From: CAZBME01 sp964645835
Lineage (GTDB): Bacteria; Desulfobacterota; Syntrophia; Syntrophales; UBA8958
Assembly (NCBI GenBank): GCA_964645835.1
Contig: CAZYDG010000080.1
Location: forward strand, 1 to 64,000
Direction: 5' to 3'
DNA: 64,000 nucleotides
Positions 34,701-42,024 of the stretch are shown in pieces. The number at the start of each line of letters is the position of its first letter. Within the stretch, counting starts at the first letter, position 1. The notes under the pieces were generated by a model. It saw only the letters and a program-made list of their open reading frames with translations. It made no database searches and was not told the DNA's origin. Both the position numbers and the translations under genes were made by a program.

Positions 34701-36141
34701 TGAAGGGCTTTTCCAGGAAAACTGCGAGAAGGCCGGTCTTAATCGCTATCTGTTCGAGATGGCCAATATCCGCGACCAGGATTCCTGGGTCCACATGCAT
34801 GAACCGAAGGAAGCAACGGAAAAGGCCAAAGACCTTGTCCGCATGTCCATCGCCAAGGCCCAGTTCCTAAAACCTCTGAAACCGGGTCAGTTATCCGTCA
34901 ACCGCGCCACCATGATTATCGGCGGCGGTCTGGCCGGTATTACGGCGGCCCTTGCGCTGGCGGAACAGGGTTTTGAATCTTATATCATCGAGAAAAAGCC
35001 AGTTTTGGGCGGTAATTACAGGGATCTTTATTTCACACTGGAAGGCCTTGATACGAAGAAGCATTTGGCCGGCCTTCTGGATAAGGTGAAAGCCAGCAAA
35101 CTCATCCATGTCTATGCAGGTGCCGATATCGAAAAGATTGAAGGCTTCATCGGCAACTACAAGACGACGATCAAGAACAAGGACGGCCAGGCAACCTTTG
35201 AGCACGGTGTCGTCATCGTCGCCACCGGCGCTTATGAACTGGAAACCAGCGAATACCTCCACGGCCAGTCGGCAAACGTCGTCACCCAGCGGGACCTGGA
35301 AAAGATGCTCGCCGAAAAGGATGCCAAGGCGACCCAGGCCAAGAGCGTCGTCATGATTCAGTGTGTCGGGTCACGTATCCCCGAGCGGCCCTATTGCAGC
35401 CGTTATTGTTGCTCCGAGGCCATGAAGAATGCCCTCAAGATCAAAGAGATGGATCCGGAAAAGGATGTCACGATCATTTACCGCGATATCCGCACCTTCG
35501 GGTTGAAGGAAGATTATTACAAGAAAGCCCGCGAGCTTAATGTCAAGTTTGTTCGCTATGATGAAGACCGGAAACCGGAGGTCACCCAGAGCGGCAACCA
35601 GGTTTCCATCAGAGTCTTCGATCCGATCCTCAATGGCCCGGTCGATTTAGCGGCCGATCTGCTGGCCCTGTCCGTCGGTTCCGTTCCCAATCCTGAGAAT
35701 GCGGAGATTGGCCAGCGGCTGAAGGTCCCGACCAATCAGGACGGCTTCTTCCTTGAGGCCCATGTGAAGCTTCGTCCCGTCGATTTTGCAACGGACGGCG
35801 TCTTCATGTGCGGCATGGCCCATGCGCCGAAACTCAGCGAAGACGCCATTGTCCAGGCCAATGCGGCGGTGTCTCGCGCCTGCACTATCCTGACGAAAGA
35901 CTTCATCGAAGCGGAAGGAAAGACGGCTTTCGTCAATAAGGATCGCTGCTCCGCTTGTGGCCTCTGCGAGGAGAACTGCCCCTTCGGCGCCATTTCGGTG
36001 AATGTTGTCGAGGGATGCGCAGAAGTAAACGCCGTCCTGTGCAAAGGCTGCGGCGTCTGCACGGCCTCTTGCCGGATGAACGCCGTCGATCTAAACGGTT
36101 TCAGCAACGAAGAGGAATTGGAACAGATATATAATATGTAA
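31717..36141 (+). CDS. hdrA: HdrA-NfnB-HdrA fusion, flavin-based electron-bifurcation subunit
   Basis: A 1474-residue giant. Residues 1-130: HdrA-type FAD site (VVGAGIAGIQASLDLANSG), a cysteine-bearing CSAC loop and a ferredoxin motif CTGCGDCAKVCP. About 155-560: an inserted GltD/NfnB-like module (CPTHISVQGYVALI; VAIVGAGPSSLTCAYYLA; VAVVGGGNVAMDAVRTA; GIFSGGDVVTGPQTVVKA). Then HdrA resumes (CLNCGICSECYQCVDAC; CVGSRD..CSSVCC; FVCHCG), followed by a second FAD-binding HdrA half from about 1066 (IIGGGLAGITAALALAEQG) and two C-terminal 4Fe-4S motifs (CSACGLCEENCP; CKGCGVCTASC). HdrA bifurcates electrons between ferredoxin and a disulfide; the extra module suggests direct NAD(P)H input (inference). 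First gene of the hdr-flx operon. Confidence 0.92.
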   Translation: MIKDNEKIGAVMVVGAGIAGIQASLDLANSGMKVYLVEKGISIGGVMAQLDKTFPTNDCSACILSPKLVEVGRHPNVEILTQRTVEAVEGEAGRFKVRLTRAPRYVNLNKCTGCGDCAKVCPVNVPSDFNERLSERQATYRHFPQAIPSGFAIDKLGTSPCKANCPTHISVQGYVALIGAGKFKEALKLIKQDNPFPIVCGRVCNHPCETACMRGKVDDPIDIMHLKQFVADLDLNAETRYVPEKKESKGKKVAIVGAGPSSLTCAYYLAIEGYDVDVFEALPVAGGWLAVGIPEYRLPKKVLKAEIQVIEDLGVKIHLNTRIGKDISFDKLQKDYNAVFIGCGTMKSSKLNIPGEDMQGVIHGVDYLMRVNLGEKVALGDKVAVVGGGNVAMDAVRTAVRMGTKDVFILYRRTRAEMPAAPEEIEEAIEEGVEMKFLVAPKRVVGKDGKVTGIECTRMELGEPDKSGRRRPIEIKGSEFIVECDAIVPAIGQEADLSFITQESGVSINKWNNIDYDELTYATTTPGIFSGGDVVTGPQTVVKAVYAGKEAAKSINRYLSGEDIKAGREKDWTKDLADKADVSKVPKSPRTKYPLMKPEDRRTNFKEVGLGFDEAQAKAEALRCLNCGICSECYQCVDACIAGAINHEDTYEEEMIEVGAVIASPGFEIFDAGIRGEYGYGTFKNVVTAIQFERILSASGPYFGHVQRISDGVEPKKVAFIQCVGSRDTSCDNSWCSSVCCMYATKEAIIGKEHAKNLEPTIFYMDIRAHGKDFDRFVNRAKNEYGIRYIRSMPSTIKELQQSKNLLIKYVQEDGSLVEEEFDMVVLSVGLTPPKEAAQLAKAMGVNLEEHGFCATALDNPVQSSREGIFVCGAFGGPKDIPETVMEASSAAACASGILASQRGTLITAEELPMENDLRGIGPRTGVFVCHCGINIGGVVNVPEVVEYCKTLPNVVYATDNLFTCSQDTAVKMGEVIKEQNLSRVVVASCSPRTHEGLFQENCEKAGLNRYLFEMANIRDQDSWVHMHEPKEATEKAKDLVRMSIAKAQFLKPLKPGQLSVNRATMIIGGGLAGITAALALAEQGFESYIIEKKPVLGGNYRDLYFTLEGLDTKKHLAGLLDKVKASKLIHVYAGADIEKIEGFIGNYKTTIKNKDGQATFEHGVVIVATGAYELETSEYLHGQSANVVTQRDLEKMLAEKDAKATQAKSVVMIQCVGSRIPERPYCSRYCCSEAMKNALKIKEMDPEKDVTIIYRDIRTFGLKEDYYKKARELNVKFVRYDEDRKPEVTQSGNQVSIRVFDPILNGPVDLAADLLALSVGSVPNPENAEIGQRLKVPTNQDGFFLEAHVKLRPVDFATDGVFMCGMAHAPKLSEDAIVQANAAVSRACTILTKDFIEAEGKTAFVNKDRCSACGLCEENCPFGAISVNVVEGCAEVNAVLCKGCGVCTASCRMNAVDLNGFSNEEELEQIYNM

Positions 36142-36189
36142 ACTAAGGTAAATGGCTGCTAAAGCCAATTGCCAATGGAGGGAGTATAT

Positions 36190-36627
36190 ATGGCCGAAGA
36201 TTCAACAAACAAGGAATGGGTACCGAAAATCGTTGCCATTGTCTGCAATTGGTGTACTTACGCGGGCGCCGATCTGGCTGGTATCAGCAGAATTCAGTAT
36301 CCGCCGAATGTACGCATCATGCGCGTTCCCTGCACGGGAAGGATCAACCCTTTTTACATCGTGAAAGCCTTGCAGACGGGAGCCGACGGCGTTCTCGTAT
36401 CGGGTTGACACCCCGGTGAATGCCACTATATTTCGGGAAATCTGGTGGCGCGCCGCAAGTTTGCGACGTTAAAAAGTTTCCTGGACTACATCGGTGTGGA
36501 AGGTGACAGGACCATTTTTACATGGGTGTCAGCTTCTGAAGGAGAGCGTTTCGCCAATGTCATCAAAGGCGTGACGGCGAAGGTAAAAGCCCTCGGTCCG
36601 CCCGCCCGGCTGGTTAAGTCTTTGTAA
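36190..36627 (+). CDS. mvhD: MvhD/FrhD-like electron-transfer protein, predicted selenoprotein (Sec73)
   Basis: An in-frame TGA at 36406-36408 splits the gene; read as selenocysteine it gives one 145-residue MvhD-type protein. Sequence before it: CNWCTYAGADLAG, VPCTGRINPFYI, GADGVLVSG; after it: HPGECHYISGNLVARRK. The TGA sits where homologues have Cys in SGCHPGDCHY. A hairpin starts 13 bases after the TGA (GCCAC 36422-36426 with GTGGC 36445-36449, inner ATTT-CGGG-AAAT), a plausible bacterial SECIS. MvhD carries electrons from the electron-input module to HdrA through a 2Fe-2S centre. Start ATG 36190 follows GGAGGGAG. Sec-containing VhuD/FrhD homologues are known in methanogens, so the reading is well founded. 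Confidence 0.88.
36409..36449 (+). promoter_or_regulatory. Candidate SECIS element for the mvhD UGA
   Basis: Directly after the UGA: an outer stem GCCAC (36422-36426) / GTGGC (36445-36449), an internal loop TAT/CTG, an inner stem ATTT / AAAT and apical loop CGGG (36434-36437). The apical loop is about 26 bases past the UGA, within the range seen for SelB-read bacterial SECIS. Built by eye; stability was not calculated. Confidence 0.55.
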
Positions 36628-36687
36628 TAAAAACAGGGTTTATTAGAAAAACCGGTTGATCACACTAAAAACGAGGATTCATAAAAA

Positions 36688-37695
36688 GTGGAAAACATAG
36701 ATAAAAAGTTACGGGAAGAGGCAAAGAGGCTCCTCGAAGAGAAGAAGGTCGAAGTCATTGTAGGTTATGAAGAGGGAACCCTTCCCTTGACAGCCACGCC
36801 CTGCTTTATCACCCAGCCCGAGGAGGCCGAAAAACTGGTCTGGAACGCCTATTGCACCCAGAACCTGGCGAAGTTCGTCCATGACCTCATTTCGCAGCAT
36901 AAAAACGCCCAGAAACGCGTGAAGCCGGAAGATAAGAAAAAGAAGATCGTCGGTGTCATCGCACGGGGTTGCACCACCCGTTCCATTATTCTGCATATCC
37001 AGGAACGGCAATACAGCCGTGAGGAAGTCGTCGTCATCGGTGTTCCCTGCACAGGCTATGTGGATCGAAAGACCTTAAGTGTTGCCTTGAACGGCGAAGA
37101 AGTCATCGGCGGAAGCTTGAACGGCGATCAGTTTACAATCCAGACACCGGGCGGCGAAAAGAAACTGGCTTTGGCCGATGTTCTGGCCGAAAATTGCGTG
37201 ACCTGCCGGTTCAACAATCCCCTGATCAGCGACGTTATGATCGGTTCGCCTGCGCCGGCAATGAAGCCCGAGCAGGAATACGACGATGTGAAGGCTTTTG
37301 AGAGCATGTCGGCCGATGAGCGATGGGCCTATTTTCAAAAGGAGATGGGCAAGTGCATCCGTTGCTACGCCTGCCGTCAGGCCTGTCCCTCCTGCTATTG
37401 CCCCACCTGTTTCATGGAGCAGAGTCAGCCCCAGTGGGTCGGTATCGGTGAGGGTGCGTCGGATACCCAGGTATTTCAGATCATGCGGATATTCCACATG
37501 GCCGGTCGTTGTGTGGACTGCGGGTCCTGCATCACCGTTTGTCCCATGGGTGTCGATTTGAGAAAATTCCTTAAGAAGCTCGACAAAGACGGCTTTGAGA
37601 TGTTTGGCGGCCGCTGCGGGTCTTCCCTGGAAGATCGACCGATCCTTTCCACATTCAAAGAACACGAGGCGGAAGATTTCATCTATAATCCTTAA
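36688..37695 (+). CDS. FlxB/FrhB-like iron-sulfur protein
   Basis: 335 residues. The N-terminal half resembles the F420-hydrogenase beta/FdhB fold (GVIARGCTTRSIILHIQER; VVIGVPCTGYVDRK), followed by Cys-rich sites KCIRCYACRQACPSCYCPTC and RCVDCGSCITVCPMG, enough for two 4Fe-4S clusters plus an extra cysteine group. Starts at GTG 36688, with GAGG about 12 bases upstream. Position between mvhD and hdrC fits FlxB in Flx-Hdr complexes, where it passes electrons from the NADH module. The exact subfamily is uncertain. Confidence 0.7.
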   Translation: MENIDKKLREEAKRLLEEKKVEVIVGYEEGTLPLTATPCFITQPEEAEKLVWNAYCTQNLAKFVHDLISQHKNAQKRVKPEDKKKKIVGVIARGCTTRSIILHIQERQYSREEVVVIGVPCTGYVDRKTLSVALNGEEVIGGSLNGDQFTIQTPGGEKKLALADVLAENCVTCRFNNPLISDVMIGSPAPAMKPEQEYDDVKAFESMSADERWAYFQKEMGKCIRCYACRQACPSCYCPTCFMEQSQPQWVGIGEGASDTQVFQIMRIFHMAGRCVDCGSCITVCPMGVDLRKFLKKLDKDGFEMFGGRCGSSLEDRPILSTFKEHEAEDFIYNP

Positions 37696-37782
37696 AGCCG
37701 CATGCCTGGAAAAAAGATCCTGGTCAAGTCCTACGGGTGCTGGCCATTGACGGAAGATGATCAAGTAAGAAATGGAGCAAGC

Positions 37783-38304
37783 ATGAAAACCTTTCTCGAT
37801 GAAGTAAATGAAAAGATAAACGGAGTGCCGATTCAGCGCTGCTACCACTGTCGCAAATGCACGGCCGGGTGCCCGTTGGCCTTCACCATGGAGTACAATC
37901 CAAACCGGGTAATCAAGATGATACAGATGGGTCAGAAGAGAGAGGTCCTCTCCAGTGCTACGATCTGGCTCTGTGCATCTTGCGAGACCTGTATTACCCG
38001 TTGCCCGAATAATGTGGATATTGCACGGATGATGGATGTCCTTAGGGAAATGGCCATAGCGGAAGGCGTGGCCGCGAAAGAGGCGAATGTCCTGAAGTTC
38101 CATGAGGCGTTCCTCTGGAGTATCAAATTTGGCGGACGGATCAATGAGCCGCTTTTGATGGTCAATTACAAGCTTAAATCCGGTGACCTGTTCGCCGATA
38201 TGGGCATGGGCATCGATATGTTCATGAAGGGCAAGTTGTCCCTGGTGTCACCCCGGACGAAGGATCTCAAATCGGTTAAGCAGATATTTGAAAAAACGAA
38301 GTAA
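37783..38304 (+). CDS. hdrC: HdrC-like heterodisulfide reductase subunit
   Basis: 173 residues with two 4Fe-4S motifs, RCYHCRKCTAGCPLAF and LCASCETCITRCPNNVDIARMMDVLR, as in HdrC; connects HdrA to HdrB. The ATG at 37783 is preceded by GGAGCAAGC; the frame extends 27 codons further upstream but without homology I recognise. Genes hdrC and hdrB are 24 bases apart. Confidence 0.92.
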   Translation: MKTFLDEVNEKINGVPIQRCYHCRKCTAGCPLAFTMEYNPNRVIKMIQMGQKREVLSSATIWLCASCETCITRCPNNVDIARMMDVLREMAIAEGVAAKEANVLKFHEAFLWSIKFGGRINEPLLMVNYKLKSGDLFADMGMGIDMFMKGKLSLVSPRTKDLKSVKQIFEKTK

Positions 38305-38328
38305 GCATAACGCACAAGGAGGCAAGCG

Positions 38329-39180
38329 TTGAAAGTTTCATATTATCCGGGATGTTCCCTGCATGGGACGGCGAAGGAATATGACCAGTCCGTCAAAGCG
38401 GTAAGCAAGGCCCTGGACATCGAACTCAAAGAAGTCCAGGATTGGTCTTGCTGCGGCGCCACATCGGCCCATGCCACGAATTTTAAGCTGTCCGTAGCGC
38501 TTCCGGCACGAAATCTCGTGGCGATCGAAAAGAGCGCGGACAAAGAGGTAATGGTTCCCTGCGCCGCCTGTTTTAACCGCTTTAAAACGGCTCAGCATAA
38601 TATGGCCCATGACGCCTCACTGAAGAAAGAAATCGAAGGCATTCTCGGCAGTTCCTATGCTGGAACGGCCGTGGTGAAGAATCCCATCGGAATCATCCAT
38701 GATGACGTGGGTCTTGATGTCCTGGCGAAGAAAGTTGTAAAGAAGCTTGCCGGTCTTAAGCCTGTCTCCTACTATGGATGCCTCCTTGTGAGACCGCCTG
38801 AGGCCTGCGAGTTCGAGAATGTCGAAAACCCCTATATGCTCGATGATATCCTCAGAACCCTGGGGGCCGATGTCAAGCCCTGGTCGTACAAAACGGATTG
38901 CTGTGGTGGAAGCTTAACCATCAGCCGGACGGATATCGTTCACAAACTCGTGGATAAACTGATGACCATGGCCCGTGAAGCGGGGGCAAACTGTGTCGTA
39001 ACGGCCTGCCCCGTCTGCCTGACGAACCTGGACGCCCGGGTGAGCGAAAATCTGCAGCTTCCCGTCTTTTATTTCACGGAACTTGTGGCTTTGGCCCTTG
39101 GACTTCCGGGAGCATCCGACTGGTTCAAATTGCATATGGTAGACCCGACACCGCTCATGGGCGGCTTGGGCTTGATCTAA
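38329..39180 (+). CDS. hdrB: HdrB-like heterodisulfide reductase catalytic subunit
   Basis: 283 residues with the two CCG domains that hold the non-cubane clusters: YYPGCSLHG ... DWSCCGATSA ... VPCAACFNR, and YYGCLLVRP ... TDCCGGSL ... TACPVCLTNLD. In non-methanogens the disulfide substrate is unknown and may be a protein such as DsrC. It starts at TTG 38329 with a strong AGGAGG site. Ends with a short gap before the FlxC-like gene. Confidence 0.93.
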   Translation: MKVSYYPGCSLHGTAKEYDQSVKAVSKALDIELKEVQDWSCCGATSAHATNFKLSVALPARNLVAIEKSADKEVMVPCAACFNRFKTAQHNMAHDASLKKEIEGILGSSYAGTAVVKNPIGIIHDDVGLDVLAKKVVKKLAGLKPVSYYGCLLVRPPEACEFENVENPYMLDDILRTLGADVKPWSYKTDCCGGSLTISRTDIVHKLVDKLMTMAREAGANCVVTACPVCLTNLDARVSENLQLPVFYFTELVALALGLPGASDWFKLHMVDPTPLMGGLGLI

Positions 39181-39212
39181 AATATCCTAAATTTAGACGA
39201 TTGAAGGACGAT

Positions 39213-40235
39213 ATGGAAAAACGGTTGATAAAGAAAGACGCTCTGGCAGGGATCGTAAAAAAGATAGGCGCCGATCTGACCATCTATGCACCGGTGAAGG
39301 TCGAGGACAACGTCTTGTTCAAAGTGCTGGAAAAGGGGGAAGAGCCCCTCACCGTATATGCGAACAGCAAGAATGCGCCGAAGAACTTTTTCTTTCCCCG
39401 TACGGAAGTGATGATGCGCTATACGCGGACCACCAAGGGTATGGAACTCAAGAACGAAGAGCTTGCGTCTACGGAATCCGTCCTATTCGGCGTCCGCCCT
39501 TGTGATACGCGCAGTTTTGCTCTTTTGGACATGCTTTTCGATCAGGAAAAATATAAGGATCCCTACTATATCGAAAAGAGGAACAAGACAACGATCGTCT
39601 CCCTGGCCTGCTCACATCCTCCCTATTCAACGTGCTTCTGCACCTCAGTGGGCGGTCGTCCCGTGGATGACAAGGGCAGCGATGTCCTGCTGACGGACCT
39701 GGGGGATCAATATCTGGCGGAATTCGTGACGCCCAAGGGAGAAAAACTGACCAAATATTTCGGTGACGCAAAGGCCGATGACGGGGCGGAAAAGAAGAAG
39801 GAAGCTATTGCCGCCCAGGCGGAAGGTGAGATAAAATCACATATCCCCGCTAAGGAGATCAAACCGATCCTTGACGTGAACTTCGAGCACCCCTTCTGGA
39901 ACACGATTCATCAGAAGTGTCTGGCCTGCGGAACCTGCACGTACCTGTGCCCCACATGCCACTGTTTTGATATCAGCGACGAGTCAAAATATGATGACGG
40001 CAGGCGCCTGAGAAATTGGGACTCCTGCATGTTTGCCCTCTTTACGAAAGAGACCTCGGGCCACAATCCCCGCACGTCTCAAAAGGAGAGATGGCGTCAG
40101 CGGACCATGCATAAATTCAAGTATTACGTGGATAACTTCGATGCCATCGCCTGTGTGGGTTGCGGTCGGTGTGTCATGTCCTGTCCGGTTAATATTGACA
40201 TCCGGAAAATCGTCGAAGACATTTCGAAATTATAG
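39213..40235 (+). CDS. FlxC/AsrA-like 4Fe-4S protein
   Basis: 340 residues related to anaerobic sulfite reductase subunit A and FlxC. Features: FGVRPCDTRSFALLD, CSHPPYSTCFCTSVGG, and ferredoxin motifs KCLACGTCTYLCPTCHCFDI and ACVGCGRCVMSCPVNIDI for two 4Fe-4S clusters. The ATG at 39213 is taken because AAGGA lies just upstream; an in-frame TTG at 39201 overlaps that site. Pairs with the FlxA-like flavoprotein 17 bases downstream. Confidence 0.75.
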   Translation: MEKRLIKKDALAGIVKKIGADLTIYAPVKVEDNVLFKVLEKGEEPLTVYANSKNAPKNFFFPRTEVMMRYTRTTKGMELKNEELASTESVLFGVRPCDTRSFALLDMLFDQEKYKDPYYIEKRNKTTIVSLACSHPPYSTCFCTSVGGRPVDDKGSDVLLTDLGDQYLAEFVTPKGEKLTKYFGDAKADDGAEKKKEAIAAQAEGEIKSHIPAKEIKPILDVNFEHPFWNTIHQKCLACGTCTYLCPTCHCFDISDESKYDDGRRLRNWDSCMFALFTKETSGHNPRTSQKERWRQRTMHKFKYYVDNFDAIACVGCGRCVMSCPVNIDIRKIVEDISKL

Positions 40236-40252
40236 CAGCGCGGGAGATTGTC

Positions 40253-41092
40253 ATGCAGAATCCATATGTACCTTATCCGGTTGAACTGATCAAAATCGTG
40301 ACTGAAGTGGACACGAAGGACATCAAGACCTTTCGCTTTGCCTTCGTGAATAAGGAAGACGAGGCAAAATACAGTTACATTCCCGGTCAGTTCGGTGAAC
40401 TGTCCGTCTTCGGGAAAGGAGAGTCGCCCATCGGGATCGCCTCTTCCCCCACGAACCCCGGTTATGTCGAATTCACCGTTCAGAAGGCCGGTGTCGTAAC
40501 GTCGGCCCTCCATGAGATGGAAGAGGGTACCCGGATGGGCCTTCGCGGCCCCTTGGGCAATTCCTGGCCCATTGAATTTCTGGAAGGGAAAAACATCGTC
40601 ATCGTCGGCGGCGGTTTCGCCTTCACGACCCTGCGGTCCCTCATTCAATACATGATTCACGACGAAAACAGAAAGCGCTTCGGCAAGATTACAGTCATCT
40701 ACGGAGCCAGAAACCCGGGCTTGCTGCTTTACAAGGACGAACTGGAAGTTTGGGCGAAGCGGGGTGACATTGACCTGAATGTCACCGTGGACAAGGGCGA
40801 TGCCGGCTGGAAGGGGCGCGAAGGGTTTGTGCCCACGGTCTGCAAGGAAGTGGCGCCGAGCCCCGAGAATGCCGTGACCCTGATCTGTGGACCCCCGATC
40901 ATGATCCGCTTTACGCTGCCTGTTTTCTTTGAATTGGGCTTCTCTAACGAGAATATCATCACATCTCTGGAAATGCGCATGAAATGCGGTATCGGCAAGT
41001 GCGGCCGTTGCAATGTGGGCAGCAAGTATGTCTGCAAGGACGGTCCGGTCTTTTCCCTGGCCGAGCTTGACAAGCTGACGAAAGAGTATTAA
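40253..41092 (+). CDS. FlxA/AsrB-like FAD- and NAD(P)-binding subunit
   Basis: 279 residues of the ferredoxin-NADP reductase superfamily: FAD-binding stretch PGQFGELSVFGKGESPIGIAS, NAD(P)-binding VIVGGGFAFTTLRSLIQY, and a C-terminal 2Fe-2S cysteine set MKCGIGKCGRCNVGSKYVCKDGPVF. It would admit NADH electrons to the Flx-Hdr complex. Last gene of the cluster; a strong terminator follows before nfnA. Confidence 0.82.
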   Translation: MQNPYVPYPVELIKIVTEVDTKDIKTFRFAFVNKEDEAKYSYIPGQFGELSVFGKGESPIGIASSPTNPGYVEFTVQKAGVVTSALHEMEEGTRMGLRGPLGNSWPIEFLEGKNIVIVGGGFAFTTLRSLIQYMIHDENRKRFGKITVIYGARNPGLLLYKDELEVWAKRGDIDLNVTVDKGDAGWKGREGFVPTVCKEVAPSPENAVTLICGPPIMIRFTLPVFFELGFSNENIITSLEMRMKCGIGKCGRCNVGSKYVCKDGPVFSLAELDKLTKEY

Positions 41093-41132
41093 TTTCTTTT
41101 CAGTTTTTTCCAGGGACAGAAAAGTGCTGATC

Positions 41133-41165
41133 AGAGGGGATGCCTGGGTATCCCCTCTTTTTTTA
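41133..41165 (+). terminator. Rho-independent terminator between flxA-like and nfnA
   Basis: Stem AGAGGGGAT with ATCCCCTCT around GCCTGGGT, followed by seven T residues. It ends the hdr-flx transcript 23 bases before nfnA, so nfnAB needs read-through or its own promoter. Confidence 0.92.
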
Positions 41166-41187
41166 TAGCAGAGGAGACTGATAAAAA

Positions 41188-42024
41188 TTGAATACCATAA
41201 CAAAGAAAATCCAGTTGTCCGAGAATGTATGCCAGATGGACATTGAGGCCCCGGAGATTGCGCGGAAGCGCAGGGCGGGGCAATTCGTCATCCTGAAGGT
41301 GAATGAAACGGGGGAGCGGATCCCCTTGACGATTGTCGACTCAGATGCCGCCAAGGGAACGATAACGATCATCTTTCAGATTGTCGGAAAAACGACGGAT
41401 CTCATGTCGCATCTGAACGTTGGCGATAGCTTTCAGGATATCCAGGGACCGTTGGGAAACCCTACAGAGGTCGAGAACTACGGCCATGTAGTGTGCATCG
41501 GCGGCGGTGTCGGCGTCGGGGTCATCTATCCTATCACGAAGGCTTTAAAAGAAGCGGGAAATAAGGTGACGTCCATCATCGGTGCCCGTACGAAAGACCT
41601 GGTGATCCTGGAAGATGAGATGCGCAAGGTTAGTGATACTCTCGTCGTCACAACGGATGACGGGAGTTACGGTGTCCACGGTTTTGTCAGTGCCGTCCTT
41701 CAGAAGATGATCGCCGAAGGAGAAAAAATAGACCGGGTCTTTGCTATCGGTCCTGTTCCCATGATGAGGGTTGTCGCCGATGTCACCCGTTCCCACGAGA
41801 TCAAGACAATCGTCAGCCTGAATGCGATTATGGTCGACGCTACGGGCATGTGCGGCGCCTGTCGGGTGGCCGTTGCGGGGAAGACGAAGTTCACATGCGT
41901 GGACGGTCCGGAATTCGACGGCCACGAAGTGGATTTCGACATATTGACAAAACGGCTCCGCATGTATTGCGAAGAGGAAAAAAAGTCCTATGAAGGGCAC
42001 AGGTGTGGATGGAATGGAAACTGA
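41188..42024 (+). CDS. nfnA: NfnA, NADH-dependent ferredoxin:NADP oxidoreductase small subunit
   Basis: 278 residues: FAD-binding domain (RRAGQFVILKVNETGERIPLTIVD), NAD-binding domain (VVCIGGGVGVGVIYPITKAL; GPVPMM) and the 2Fe-2S cysteines in MCGACRVAVAGKTKFTCVDGPEFDGHEVD. With NfnB it couples NADH and reduced ferredoxin to NADPH by flavin-based bifurcation. TTG start with GAGGAG upstream. Overlaps nfnB by 35 bases if nfnB starts at 41990. Confidence 0.93.
   Translation: MNTITKKIQLSENVCQMDIEAPEIARKRRAGQFVILKVNETGERIPLTIVDSDAAKGTITIIFQIVGKTTDLMSHLNVGDSFQDIQGPLGNPTEVENYGHVVCIGGGVGVGVIYPITKALKEAGNKVTSIIGARTKDLVILEDEMRKVSDTLVVTTDDGSYGVHGFVSAVLQKMIAEGEKIDRVFAIGPVPMMRVVADVTRSHEIKTIVSLNAIMVDATGMCGACRVAVAGKTKFTCVDGPEFDGHEVDFDILTKRLRMYCEEEKKSYEGHRCGWNGN

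Noticed and set aside
36406..36408. In-frame TGA in mvhD as a true stop or pseudogene
   Set aside because: Both halves are well conserved and the TGA aligns with a conserved Cys, so selenocysteine is the better explanation.
36628..36687. TAATAAA...TTTATTA hairpin before the flxB-like gene
   Set aside because: Only seven A-T pairs, no T-tract after it, and it lies inside an apparent operon; too weak to call a terminator.
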